Translations under genes and position numbers: made by a program
The notes under the pieces: model-generated
What the model was told of the DNA's origin: nothing
What the model saw: the letters and a program-made list of their open reading frames with translations, nothing else
The model's database searches: none
Part shown: positions 1-8,337 of the stretch, piece by piece
Position numbering within the stretch: the first letter of the stretch is position 1
How the letters are laid out: each line of letters opens with the position of its first letter
Source of the DNA: Deltaproteobacteria bacterium
GTDB taxonomy: Bacteria > Desulfobacterota > Desulfobacteria > Desulfobacterales > Desulfatirhabdiaceae
Length of the DNA: 64,000 nt
NCBI GenBank assembly: GCA_016219185.1
Contig: JACRBZ010000054.1
Coordinates: 1-64,000 of the forward strand
Direction: 5' to 3'

Positions 1-39
1 CTCAGACACATCGCCTTAAATATGATAAAAAAAGAAAAA

Positions 40-177
40 TCATCGAAAAAGAGCATCAAGTCCAAGCGGCTCAGGGCTGGATGGGATAATGATTACCTTC
101 TGAAGATTCTGGTCAGTTAATTTCCAAATGCGGTTACCCTGAAGCCGCACAAGAAACTCATTATCCTTACGCGTCAC
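40..177 (-). CDS. possible 45-residue ORF overlapping the folC stop
   Basis: A GTG codon overlaps the last codon and stop of folC (ATGTGA arrangement), opening a 45-codon frame that runs to a TGA at 40-42. The product would be soluble, with no signal peptide, cysteine motif or recognisable domain. The overlap is the kind seen in translational coupling, but the frame is short and no ribosome-binding site is obvious. It could equally be chance. I do not recognise a family. Bases 1-39 contain nothing I can name. Confidence 0.2.
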   Translation of the reverse strand: MTRKDNEFLVRLQGNRIWKLTDQNLQKVIIIPSSPEPLGLDALFR

Positions 178-1484
178 ATGTACTGAACACCTTCTTTGGA
201 TTGATTCAAAAAAGCTTTGGCTTCTCCCACGACATACAGCGACCCGGCCACGCAAATCACCTCTTCAGGCCGCGCATTTTGAACGGCAAAGGCTATGGCG
301 CTGGAAACGTCAGGAATCGTCCGAACATCAGCCGTTATGGCTGCTGCAATCGGATATAGGGTGTCAACAGGCAATGCGCGGTCTATTTTGGGACTTGTCA
401 AGATCACTCGGGAACATGCGGGAAGCAGGTGCTCAAGGATGGCGGCATAGGGTTTATCCTCCAGAATTCCGATGACGAGGGTAATTCTGCGGCCCTTGAG
501 TTCCGTCCCCAAATATTTTGCCAGCTCTTTGGAGGCATTCAGGTTATGGGCTCCGTCCAGAATAATCAACGGATGGTCGGAAACCACTTCCAGGCGCCCG
601 GGCCAGCGGGTATTGTTAAGACCAGCCTGAATATGCTTTAAAGGAATGATCGTATTGCTGCGGTTAAGAAGTTCACAGGCAGCCAGAACCAGCGCTGCAT
701 TGTCCACCTGATGACTCCCTGTCAGGCTGGTGGTAATACCCTTCCATACATGATCCAGCCCATAATAGGAAAAGGTGTGGTCGGCATTTCTTCGAACCCG
801 GAAATCCTTTTTCAGCCGAAACAACGGGGCAGACAGATCTGATGCCAGATTTTCCAGAACAGAAATTACAGCAGGCTGGGAAACAGCCGTAACAACCGGG
901 GTATCGCGCTTGATGATCCCACCTTTTTCTCCGGCGATCTCCGCAAGGGTCTTCCCCAGGTACGACTGATGTTCCAGGGACACATTGGTAATGATCGAAA
1001 TCACGGGCTGAAGGACATTGGTGGCATCCAGCCTTCCCCCCATTCCGGTTTCTATCACTGCCCAGTCCACAGCCTGTCTGCCAAATTCATACAGGGCCAT
1101 GGCCGTGGTATATTCAAAAAATGTAGGCTCCCGGTCCCCGCCATGTACATCGGTCACAGCCCTGAAGGCGGAAACCACGTTTTTGTCGGAAATCTGCTGA
1201 TTGTCGACGCATATCCGTTCATTGAATCGCAGCAGATGCGGAGACGTGTAAAGCCCCACCTTGTAACCGGATGCCTTAAGAATCGAGGAAAGAAAGGATG
1301 CCACGGACCCTTTTCCGTTGGTTCCGGCCACATGAATGCAGGCATAACGGTACTGAGGATTGCCGAGCCCGGACAATATCTGCTGAATGGTTGAAAGGCC
1401 CAGTTTAATGCCGAATCGGCGAAGACCGTACATGGACTTCAGGCAATCCGAATATGTTATGGGATGGGTTGATTTCATAGGCAT
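174..1484 (-). CDS. folC: bifunctional folylpolyglutamate/dihydrofolate synthase
   Basis: Mur-ligase-type enzyme of about 436 residues that adds glutamate to dihydropteroate or tetrahydrofolate in the cytoplasm. The sequence shows the folate-family P-loop (HVAGTNGKGSVASFL, near residue 52), the following YTSPHL and NERI segments, the EVGMGG-like ETGMGGRLDATN motif and a C-terminal DGAHN motif (ILDGAHNLNASKEL) of the glutamate-ligase domain. The length is normal for FolC. The first ATG (1484) and a second ATG two codons later are both possible starts; neither has a clear Shine-Dalgarno sequence, because a strong hairpin lies directly upstream. rpsU and adk lie upstream on the same strand. Confidence 0.93.
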   Translation of the reverse strand: MPMKSTHPITYSDCLKSMYGLRRFGIKLGLSTIQQILSGLGNPQYRYACIHVAGTNGKGSVASFLSSILKASGYKVGLYTSPHLLRFNERICVDNQQISDKNVVSAFRAVTDVHGGDREPTFFEYTTAMALYEFGRQAVDWAVIETGMGGRLDATNVLQPVISIITNVSLEHQSYLGKTLAEIAGEKGGIIKRDTPVVTAVSQPAVISVLENLASDLSAPLFRLKKDFRVRRNADHTFSYYGLDHVWKGITTSLTGSHQVDNAALVLAACELLNRSNTIIPLKHIQAGLNNTRWPGRLEVVSDHPLIILDGAHNLNASKELAKYLGTELKGRRITLVIGILEDKPYAAILEHLLPACSRVILTSPKIDRALPVDTLYPIAAAITADVRTIPDVSSAIAFAVQNARPEEVICVAGSLYVVGEAKAFLNQSKEGVQYM

Positions 1485-1489
1485 AAAAT

Positions 1490-1521
1490 AGGCCCGGCAA
1501 AAATGACTTTTTGCCGGGCCT
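1490..1521 (-). terminator. strong hairpin between rpsU and folC
   Basis: A perfect 14-bp inverted repeat (AGGCCCGGCAAAAA against TTTTTGCCGGGCCT) with a 4-base loop (1504-1507) lies 25 bases past the rpsU stop. Read on the minus strand it is followed by ATTTTATG, a short T-rich tail that runs into the folC start codon. It is most simply the rpsU terminator. Because it abuts the folC start it may also restrict folC translation. Confidence 0.7.
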
Positions 1522-1545
1522 GGGGATTATTCCTTGGGGTAAATG

Positions 1546-1752
1546 CTATCTTGAAGCCTTACTTCTGGAAGCAGCAATTCGCTGTCTTCTGATGGCTTCA
1601 CGCTGTTTGCGCCGTTTGTATTCGCTTGGTTTTTCATAACTTTTTTTAAGCTTGAGTCGCTTGAAAAGTCCATCATTCTGAATCTTCTTTTTCAAAATAC
1701 GCATGGCCTTTTCCAGATCGTTATCAAAAACCTTGACCTGAATTTCCTTCAC
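1546..1752 (-). CDS. rpsU: 30S ribosomal protein S21
   Basis: Small basic protein of the 30S subunit that helps mRNA engagement. The characteristic VKVFDNDLEKAMRILKKK stretch is followed by a Lys/Arg-rich helical tail ending in RQRIAASRSKASR. I chose the GTG at 1752 (68 residues) over an in-frame ATG 16 codons upstream because GTG has a GAAGGGGG ribosome-binding site 8 bases before it and gives the usual S21 length; the longer form would add a basic leader not seen in the family. A sigma70-like promoter is present upstream and a strong hairpin follows. Confidence 0.93.
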   Translation of the reverse strand: MKEIQVKVFDNDLEKAMRILKKKIQNDGLFKRLKLKKSYEKPSEYKRRKQREAIRRQRIAASRSKASR

Positions 1753-1829
1753 CTTTTTCGCCCCCTTCTTTACCACCCGATTCCCTGCGTTCGATATCAA
1801 CGGTGGTTCATTTCTTTCTTATAATTTTA

Positions 1830-1858
1830 TTAATACTCAAAAAACAATATTTTTTCAA
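1830..1858 (-). promoter_or_regulatory. putative sigma70 promoter of rpsU
   Basis: On the minus strand TTGAAA (1858-1853), a 17-base spacer and TATTAA (1835-1830) sit about 80 bases upstream of the chosen rpsU start in a very AT-rich gap. Spacing is ideal and both boxes are close to consensus. Predicted by eye only. Confidence 0.5.
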
Positions 1859-1924
1859 GAAAATTCGAATAAAAAAATATCGGAATTCCTGAAAAATTCA
1901 GAGAGGGCTGAAAATCCTGAGAAC

Positions 1925-2599
1925 TTACAGCTTAGAAATCAGTTCGCTTTGCACTTCCTTAACACTGGGTTTTCCATCCAGGGTGATGTAACGAATGCCT
2001 TTTCCGGCAGCAGCAAGATCCCTGAAATAATAGGCCGATGCCAGTGTACCGTCAACGGTATTGTAATAAATGTCATGACGTTTGCCGATGGCGGCTTCAT
2101 CCTGATCATCGGCGCGGGTTTTCAACTCGTCGCCGCAAACCCGACATTTGCCGTCTTTGGGCATGATGGCATCAATATAGATGTTATTCGGATGATTATT
2201 GTCCTTGACGCACAGTCTTCGCCCCATGATTCTGTTTTTAGCGGTTTCGCGATCCAAAAGGATTTCAATCACGATATCCAGAGCCAATCCTGCGGCCTTG
2301 AGGGCCTCGTCCAGTTTGATGGCCTGATTTTTATTTCTTGGAAATCCATCCAAAAGCCATCCATTCTTGCAATCAGCCTGTTTCATGCGGTCGAGAATCA
2401 TGGGAATGGTGATGTCATCCGGAACCAGATCTCCTTTGTCAATATAGGCCTTGGCCTTGGCACCCAGTTCAGTTCCTTTTCCGATATTTTCTCGGAAAAT
2501 AGCCCCGGACTCGATATGGGGGGTGTTGTATTTGTCCTTCAAAATTGCGCCCTGGGTTCCCTTGCCACTGCCATTCGGTCCAAAAAACAAGATATTCAT
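1925..2599 (-). CDS. adk: adenylate kinase
   Basis: Cytoplasmic enzyme interconverting ATP+AMP and 2 ADP. The N-terminus carries the P-loop FGPNGSGKGTQ, followed by the NMP-binding segment (HIESGAIFRENI) and the DGFPR motif (LLDGFPRNKNQA). The LID region, beginning at MGRRLC, has a Cys followed by a CRVC pair, suggesting a structural metal site, although the usual four-ligand spacing is not complete. At 224 residues it is a long-form kinase. AAAGGAG lies 6 bases before the ATG. It stands upstream of rpsU on the same strand with a separate AT-rich gap. Confidence 0.93.
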   Translation of the reverse strand: MNILFFGPNGSGKGTQGAILKDKYNTPHIESGAIFRENIGKGTELGAKAKAYIDKGDLVPDDITIPMILDRMKQADCKNGWLLDGFPRNKNQAIKLDEALKAAGLALDIVIEILLDRETAKNRIMGRRLCVKDNNHPNNIYIDAIMPKDGKCRVCGDELKTRADDQDEAAIGKRHDIYYNTVDGTLASAYYFRDLAAAGKGIRYITLDGKPSVKEVQSELISKL

Positions 2600-2848
2600 G
2601 CGGTTCTCCTTTCTGATTTGACAAAACGGGTTAGATTCCTGCCGATTTCTTCAGTTCAAAATACAAAATAGACATTATTTAAGGATATGTATAAAAACGG
2701 CGCTGTAATGTCAAGGATTCATCCAACCGAAAATGCAAACGATTAGCGGCAATTTTCCTGTTTACATGGACTTGATGAATTTACAAATTGCATTCTACCC
2801 CGTTAGTGGTATGATTTGAATCGTCAAGCAATCAAATGGGTGGATGAT

Positions 2849-3685
2849 ATGAAATTGATTCGAATGATTCACAATGGTGAAGTCAAGCCCGGTCTTTGGA
2901 AGGATGGCCTTATTGTTGACTTGAAAACGATTTTTCCTTCAATTCCGGATATCGGTGAAACGTTTTTCACAGAAGGCTGGTTGGAAAAATTATCCGGCGT
3001 GAATGACCCTGGCCTTGCATTGAATGTCCGGTTGACAAGCCCGATTTGCCGGCCGTCCAAAATCATCTGCCTGGGAAAAAATTACGCCGAACATGCCAAA
3101 GAAGGCGGTTTTGACAATCCGGATAACCCATTGCTGTTTTGTAAAGCCCCCAGCGCGCTCAGCGGCCCCTTTGATCCGATTGTGCTGCCCAAAAGCAGCG
3201 GCCAGGTTGACTGGGAAGTAGAGCTTGCTGTAATTATCGGCAAAACATGCAGGCGGATTTCGCGGGCAAATGCAATGGACCATATTGCCGGATTTACCGT
3301 AATGAACGATGTATCCGCAAGGGAAGCCCAGTTTGGCGATGCTCAGTGGTTCAGGGGAAAATCCTTTGATACGTTTGCCCCGCTTGGCCCGGTTCTGGTG
3401 ACTCCCGATGAGATCGACGATATCAACAACCTGCAATTGGTGACGCGGGTTGACGGCATTGTGATGCAGGATGGCAATACGCGTGACTTAATTTTTGATA
3501 TCCCTTTTCTTATCGAGTATATCAGCAAAGACATGACCCTGATTCCAGGGGACATTATTTCAACCGGCACACCCTCCGGCGTCGGGATATTCAGAAACCC
3601 TCCCATTGTTCTTAAACCGGGAAATATCGTGGAATGCCGCATCGAAGCCATCGGAAGCATCATCAATCTGGTCATGGAAGGATAA
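2849..3685 (+). CDS. fumarylacetoacetate hydrolase family protein
   Basis: Member of the FAH superfamily (2-hydroxyhepta-2,4-diene-1,7-dioate isomerase/hydrolase-like), metal-dependent enzymes that hydrolyse or isomerise beta-diketo or hydroxymuconate-type acids. Family signatures are visible: KIICLGKNYAEHAKE, then the metal-ligand region with DWEVELAVIIGK, the NDVSAREAQ segment and GDIISTGTPSGVG near the C-terminus. I chose the ATG at 2849 (278 residues); a TTG at 2816 would add 11 residues. The gene is followed 54 bases later by rsmA. The substrate cannot be read from the sequence. Confidence 0.85.
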   Translation: MKLIRMIHNGEVKPGLWKDGLIVDLKTIFPSIPDIGETFFTEGWLEKLSGVNDPGLALNVRLTSPICRPSKIICLGKNYAEHAKEGGFDNPDNPLLFCKAPSALSGPFDPIVLPKSSGQVDWEVELAVIIGKTCRRISRANAMDHIAGFTVMNDVSAREAQFGDAQWFRGKSFDTFAPLGPVLVTPDEIDDINNLQLVTRVDGIVMQDGNTRDLIFDIPFLIEYISKDMTLIPGDIISTGTPSGVGIFRNPPIVLKPGNIVECRIEAIGSIINLVMEG

Positions 3686-3739
3686 ACCTCTGCTCGTTTT
3701 CTCCATTTTCAAAATCAGAGATAATATAAGGCAATCCGC

Positions 3740-4630
3740 ATGACTTCTCCACGAACTCTTTTAAGCAGTATGGATCTTCAGGCAAAAAAGCAGTTGGGTC
3801 AGAATTTTTTATCAGATCCTTCAACCGCGGAAATGATTGTTTCGCGAGCCGGAATCTGCACATCCGATACCGTTCTTGAAATTGGACCGGGTCTCGGAGC
3901 ACTGACATTCCCGCTTGCCAAATGCGCCAGGCAAGTCATCGCCATTGAAAAAGACCATCAGATTGCCGAAATTTTGAAGTCCATGATCGCCTGCAACCAA
4001 TTATCCCACGTAACGGTAATTGAAAACGACATCCTAAAGGTAAATGTGAATGAAATCGCCAATCAGGCAGGCCATCCCCTTGTTGTCATGGGAAATCTGC
4101 CTTATAACATTTCATCCCAGGTATTGATTCAACTGATTCAAAACCGAAAGTCTGTTTCCCGCGCCATTCTCATGTTTCAAAAAGAGCTGGCCGAACGCAT
4201 TACCTCGAATCCGGGTGTCAAGGATTATGGCCGCATTACGGTGATGCTGAAATACTGCGCCGATGTCAGCACCATCGCCACGGTCAAATCGCACCTTTTT
4301 TTTCCTAAGCCCAAGGTGGATTCGGAGGTTGTTGAAATCCGGTTTAAAACCCATCTGCCCTACCCGGCGAATGATGAAGTCTTTCTTTCCCGTGTGGTTC
4401 AGGCTTCTTTTGGAAAACGCCGGAAAACCTTGAAAAATGCGCTTTCATCGAGCAGCCTGGGAATTTCCGGCCAACTTGCTGAAAAGGCATTGGTAGGCGC
4501 ATCCATTGCCCCATCCCGCCGGGCTGAAACGCTTTCTATTGCGGAATTTGTTGCACTCAGCAATTGTTTGGGCAATTTCATTAACGATGATTCACCAAGT
4601 TTTGAAGTCCGACCGGATGCTGACCCCTGA
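3740..4630 (+). CDS. rsmA: 16S rRNA dimethyladenosine transferase
   Basis: KsgA/RsmA dimethylates two adjacent adenosines in the 3'-terminal hairpin of 16S rRNA. Motifs seen: KKQLGQNFLSD at the N-terminus, the SAM-binding VLEIGPGLGALT, an acidic AIEKD segment and the catalytic NLPYNIS motif, then FGKRRKTLKNAL in the C-terminal domain. At 296 residues it is slightly longer than usual because of an acidic tail. It has an AGGCAA-type ribosome-binding site. The next gene starts 29 bases downstream behind a strong site of its own. Confidence 0.95.
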   Translation: MTSPRTLLSSMDLQAKKQLGQNFLSDPSTAEMIVSRAGICTSDTVLEIGPGLGALTFPLAKCARQVIAIEKDHQIAEILKSMIACNQLSHVTVIENDILKVNVNEIANQAGHPLVVMGNLPYNISSQVLIQLIQNRKSVSRAILMFQKELAERITSNPGVKDYGRITVMLKYCADVSTIATVKSHLFFPKPKVDSEVVEIRFKTHLPYPANDEVFLSRVVQASFGKRRKTLKNALSSSSLGISGQLAEKALVGASIAPSRRAETLSIAEFVALSNCLGNFINDDSPSFEVRPDADP

Positions 4631-4658
4631 TTTCTGACCTCAATATTCGAGGAGGATT

Positions 4659-5114
4659 ATGCTGACATACGATAATATCTATTCATGGGATGGATGGGGA
4701 GGAAAACTGCGACTGGGAAATGGGAAATGCAGGCTGCAAATTTTTGACCTCAGAAAAGATCAGACGGCAAAGGGGGTCTCATTTCTTAAACCCATTATCG
4801 TCGTGATTACGGATGTTCCGGAAAGCAAGCTGACCATTCGAAGTTGTACGGGCCACATTGCAACCTGCGTGACAAATGACTTCAATATAGATCCTTCCCG
4901 AATGCTCTGGATAGAGTATTACCCGCAAACGACTTACGGCCAGCAAGGGGAGCGGGTGATTCCGGAACGACTGGAAGCTGTGGAATTTGAATGGAAGGAA
5001 GACAAGGCGATAAGGCCAAAATGGCGTCCGCTGAAACCTCCGCTGCTGGAGGCTGTAAAACAGCTGATCGGTCAGAAAAACTCCAATTCGGACCCGACAT
5101 CGACGGGGTTATAA
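4659..5114 (+). CDS. hypothetical protein, 151 residues
   Basis: Soluble, mildly basic protein with no signal peptide or membrane segment; I recognise no domain. A GAGGAGG ribosome-binding site 4 bases before the ATG and sensible codon use support it as real. The N-terminal part is rich in aromatic and glycine residues (YSWDGWGGKLRLGNGK) and a middle section reads WIEYYPQTTYG. It follows rsmA closely and probably shares its transcript. Its 3' end overlaps the convergent lipoprotein gene by 6 bases. Confidence 0.7.
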   Translation: MLTYDNIYSWDGWGGKLRLGNGKCRLQIFDLRKDQTAKGVSFLKPIIVVITDVPESKLTIRSCTGHIATCVTNDFNIDPSRMLWIEYYPQTTYGQQGERVIPERLEAVEFEWKEDKAIRPKWRPLKPPLLEAVKQLIGQKNSNSDPTSTGL

Positions 5115-5606
5115 TTTCAAGTCCTTCAACCCCTGTAGAGAAATCTGGCCATCGGTATTGAAGGCGATCATGGACGGTTTTAAGAATCCTCCGGCAAGAT
5201 GCAGTTTTCCGTTGATATTATAATTAATTTTATCTTTGCCCTTAAGTTCTTTTAAACATTTTGCCATGTCTTCTACCGAGGAATAAATGGTCAAGGGGAT
5301 AACTGCGGATTCAAGCGAGGGGATATGGGTCGGCATATTGGAAACGCCGGATGCCAGTTTGACTTGATCCAGATCCAGCACACAGTCTATGCCTTTTATG
5401 TCATAGGACGCATCCTGTGGGTTTACAACCCGCACCTCAATATGAAGCACGGCTTCAAAGAGATTAATATCTTGAATCTTAATTGAGGAAAGCGTAACCC
5501 GCGGCGCCTCAACCCGCTGACCAGGCATGGAACAAGCTGATAATATCAAAATGCAGAGCCCCAGGCAGCCAGCGATCAACGCATTTCGTCTGTTATGAAA
5601 ACGCAT
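5109..5606 (-). CDS. LEA14-like (WHy-domain) lipoprotein
   Basis: 165-residue protein with a basic start, hydrophobic stretch and lipobox LSAC (Cys25), so it is expected to be lipid-anchored in the periplasm. The mature part resembles the LEA type-2/WHy domain: hydrophobic strands with the pattern LHIEVRVVNPQDASYDIKG and a later IPLTIYSS strand. Such domains are associated with desiccation or stress tolerance in other organisms, but the bacterial role is uncertain. It overlaps the convergent hypothetical gene at its 3' end and has more than 500 bases of non-coding DNA upstream. Confidence 0.75.
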   Translation of the reverse strand: MRFHNRRNALIAGCLGLCILILSACSMPGQRVEAPRVTLSSIKIQDINLFEAVLHIEVRVVNPQDASYDIKGIDCVLDLDQVKLASGVSNMPTHIPSLESAVIPLTIYSSVEDMAKCLKELKGKDKINYNINGKLHLAGGFLKPSMIAFNTDGQISLQGLKDLKL

Positions 5607-6118
5607 GATCTGATCCTTTTATTGTTGTCAGGGTCTGTTCGCATGAATGCCACGCAAATCGCTGCAAGTACACTTTCATGCTGCATTGTAGTGAAAAAGC
5701 ATGGTGGTTTGTATGAAAGCAGTCAGATCCTCCATAAGATAAAAGCCGAAACAAAATTCTCTTATCTCTCAAGGCGGTCATTGCTTAAGAACTCTATTGG
5801 CCAGGAATGCCGGCAGCTTTCATCACCATGACCACCATTTATGGCCGTATTTTTGTTTGTCCAGATTTTGTGTATTGGAACGACCACAAGTTCGCTGTTG
5901 TCTATACGATAGATAAAATATCACTCAATGTCAATCAGGAAAAATCGACGGCTCTTCAGGTCGCCCGACTTTCCTGACGGCTGTCGATGCGGATTACGAT
6001 ATCCCGATATAGACTTCCTGAACAATCTTTTGGGTGCGTTATCGGTCGGGGATGTACGGAAATAAGTACTATCCCCTCCCTGCAGCGTTCCTAAAATCAT
6101 TTCTGAAAGTCTATAGCA
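5607..6118. other. intergenic stretch with one structured segment
   Basis: No supportable gene is seen in these 512 bases; the short frames present lack ribosome-binding sites and family features. Bases 5944-5988 can fold: ATCGACGGC pairs with GCTGTCGAT around an inner TCAGG/CCTGA stem. The promoter of the lipoprotein gene should lie at the left end. No other element was recognised. Confidence 0.4.
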
Positions 6119-7099
6119 TCAGGAATGGAGCATATCCGGATTCATTTCTCGGCAAACGCCGGGGCCTTCGGCATTCTGCGCTTCGGATGCAGGAACTTGA
6201 GAGGCAACGGGCTGATACATTAAGGAAGCAAGCAGGGCATCTTTTTCTTCCCACATCACGTTCAGGTGATTCTGAAACGTAATGCGAAACTTCTTATCCG
6301 TAAAATAATCTCCGACCAGTTTCGGATCAATGGGGAGCGATTCCGCACGCACCCGGATTTCTTTGACATTCCCGCAGAGAAACTGCCAGAAATTTTTGAC
6401 GCCATCCGGATATGCAATGGTTACATCCAGCATCTGATGCATCTGCTCACCCATGGCTGCCAGGACAAACGCAATGCCGCCGGCTTTGGGTTTCAGCAGA
6501 TGAACGAAAGGGGACTGCTGCCTGCGGTGCTTCTCGGGTGTAAAACGGGTGCCTTCCAGAAAATTCATGACCGAAACGGGCATGGTTTTAAATTTTTCAC
6601 AGGCTTTTTGAGTGATTTTCAGATCCATTCCTTTCAGATGGGGATGTTTTTTTAAAAAGGATTTGGTATATCGTTTCATGAATGGAAAATCCAGCGCCCA
6701 CCATGCCAGGCCCAGAAAAGGAACCCAGATCAGCTCTTTTTTCAGAAAAAACTTCAAAAACGGAATCTTTCCATGAAAGACCCTCTGAAGCACCAGAATA
6801 TCCAGCCAGGATTGATGGTTGGCCACGACCATATACCAACCCTTTTTATTAAGCGCATCAATTCCCTGAACATCCCACCTGGCAGGGTTTGTCAGCCGAA
6901 TGATCCAGTTATTGATCGCTATCCAGGATCCTGCTATCCAGTTAATGACCGTGTCGCAGCGTTTTCGCCATATCCCGACGGGAATGAAGAACTTGAATGC
7001 CGCAATGATAAGCAGTGTGGTTGAAAGCACGATGGTATTCAAAAGATACAGCAGCAAGGATATACACCCACGAACTTGGCCAGGCAGGTATTTGAGCAT
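6119..7099 (-). CDS. membrane 1-acyl-glycerol-3-phosphate acyltransferase, YihG-like
   Basis: PlsC-superfamily acyltransferase (326 residues) expected at the inner membrane, transferring an acyl chain to a lysophospholipid. The N-terminus has a long hydrophobic segment (ISLLLYLLNTIVLSTTLLII). The HX4D motif is NHQSWLD, followed by the FLKKELIWVPFLG region, and the second catalytic block reads FLEGTRFTP. This arrangement resembles the YihG/LCLAT branch rather than PlsC itself. I chose the ATG at 7099, which has AAAGGA seven bases upstream, over one 18 codons earlier. The divergent two-component operon begins about 250 bases away. Confidence 0.82.
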   Translation of the reverse strand: MLKYLPGQVRGCISLLLYLLNTIVLSTTLLIIAAFKFFIPVGIWRKRCDTVINWIAGSWIAINNWIIRLTNPARWDVQGIDALNKKGWYMVVANHQSWLDILVLQRVFHGKIPFLKFFLKKELIWVPFLGLAWWALDFPFMKRYTKSFLKKHPHLKGMDLKITQKACEKFKTMPVSVMNFLEGTRFTPEKHRRQQSPFVHLLKPKAGGIAFVLAAMGEQMHQMLDVTIAYPDGVKNFWQFLCGNVKEIRVRAESLPIDPKLVGDYFTDKKFRITFQNHLNVMWEEKDALLASLMYQPVASQVPASEAQNAEGPGVCREMNPDMLHS

Positions 7100-7216
7100 A
7101 TCGGATTCCTTTCGACAAGTTGTCTGTAAATGATCATTGACGACCCGTTTCAAATTGGCTCATTCCATGATTATATGTTATTGTAGTGTTTCATTAACTA
7201 AAATAACAGAATGAAT

Positions 7217-7243
7217 TTGACAGGTTACAAAAGTTTTACAAAA
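7217..7243 (+). promoter_or_regulatory. candidate response-regulator box upstream of the two-component operon
   Basis: TTACAAAA occurs at 7225-7232 and again at 7236-7243, a direct repeat with an 11-base period, immediately after a TTGACA hexamer (7217-7222). OmpR/PhoB-family regulators commonly bind tandem sites spaced about 11 bases, so this could be an autoregulatory site. No good -10 box at standard spacing was found. Confidence 0.35.
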
Positions 7244-7351
7244 ACCGCCGAATGTTCCTGCGTGAAATGCAAGTTGACATCATCAATCGGCTATTATAGG
7301 AATCTCTGCAAATACCAAGAATAACCCACAACATTTCTGACTGTTGACATC

Positions 7352-8311
7352 ATGTCTCAATCCAGATGGTATCTCCATCCCATTTTCATCTTCATTCTTT
7401 CCACAGTTGCGCTGGCTGTATCCCTTTTTCTATATATTTACTGGTACATGGAAGTGAACACGGTTCTTACGAACATGCTGCAGCGGTTCGACCTGGATCG
7501 GGGCCAGGTTCTGGAATCCCGCACCTGGATCGTGATCCTTGTACTTTCGCTTCTGGTTGGCATTATTTTAATCGGAATACTCATCACCTTTGTCTATCAG
7601 CAAAAGATATATCAGCTCTACCGGCTTCAGCAGAATTTCATCAACAATTTCACCCATGAACTGAAAACGCCGGTAACCTCATTAAGATTATATCTGGATA
7701 CGGCATTAAAATATCAACTCTACAATGAGGACCAGATCAAATACATCCGTTACATGACCCAGGATGTGGCCCGTTTGTCGAACACCATCAACCGGATCCT
7801 GAACCTTGCCAAAATTGAAAGCCGGAGCTATGGTGGAGAGTTTCTCACGCTGAGCATCGTAGCGGAAATCGAACGGTTTCTACTCAACCACGCGGATCAG
7901 TTTCGAAAAATCCGGATTCATTTTCATTATCCACCCGGTAAGTCCTATGATTACCGACTTAACCCTTCATTATTTGAAATGCTGCTGATGAATATCTTGA
8001 CCAATGCCTTAAAATACAATACGTCTGATATACCAGAAATTGACATCACGATTGAACATCGATCGAATAAACTTTACCTTCATTTTGCCGATAACGGCAT
8101 CGGATTGGAAAAAACAGAAATCAGGAAGATATTTCGCAAATTCTATCAGGTGGGCAAGTCCGATGATATGACGGCAAAGGGAAGCGGGCTTGGCCTGTAT
8201 CTCGTGGATACCATCGTCCGGATTCACAAGGGAAAAATCATTGCAAAAAGTCAGGGAACAGGAAAAGGCTCGGTTTTTACGGTAATTCTGCCTTATAAAA
8301 CCTCTGCCTGA
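7352..8311 (+). CDS. membrane sensor histidine kinase
   Basis: 319-residue sensor kinase that should autophosphorylate and pass phosphate to the regulator encoded 26 bases downstream. Two membrane spans (about residues 11-32 and 59-81) bracket a very short periplasmic loop of some 26 residues, so sensing may be within the membrane. The H-box is NFTHELKTPVTSL with His102. The N-box lies in NILTNALKYNT and the G boxes are DNGIGLEKTE and GSGLGLYLVD. No HAMP domain is evident between TM2 and the H-box beyond a short linker. The ATG lacks an obvious ribosome-binding site. Confidence 0.9.
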   Translation: MSQSRWYLHPIFIFILSTVALAVSLFLYIYWYMEVNTVLTNMLQRFDLDRGQVLESRTWIVILVLSLLVGIILIGILITFVYQQKIYQLYRLQQNFINNFTHELKTPVTSLRLYLDTALKYQLYNEDQIKYIRYMTQDVARLSNTINRILNLAKIESRSYGGEFLTLSIVAEIERFLLNHADQFRKIRIHFHYPPGKSYDYRLNPSLFEMLLMNILTNALKYNTSDIPEIDITIEHRSNKLYLHFADNGIGLEKTEIRKIFRKFYQVGKSDDMTAKGSGLGLYLVDTIVRIHKGKIIAKSQGTGKGSVFTVILPYKTSA

Positions 8312-8337
8312 GCTGTTTTTTCTTACATGGGTCAATT

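Noticed and set aside
1949..2671. Plus-strand frame opposite adk
   Set aside because: Adenylate kinase motifs on the minus strand are unambiguous; the opposite frame is hydrophobic noise.
5595..5831. Small frame between lipoprotein and acyltransferase genes
   Set aside because: No ribosome-binding site and the translation shows no signal or conserved pattern.
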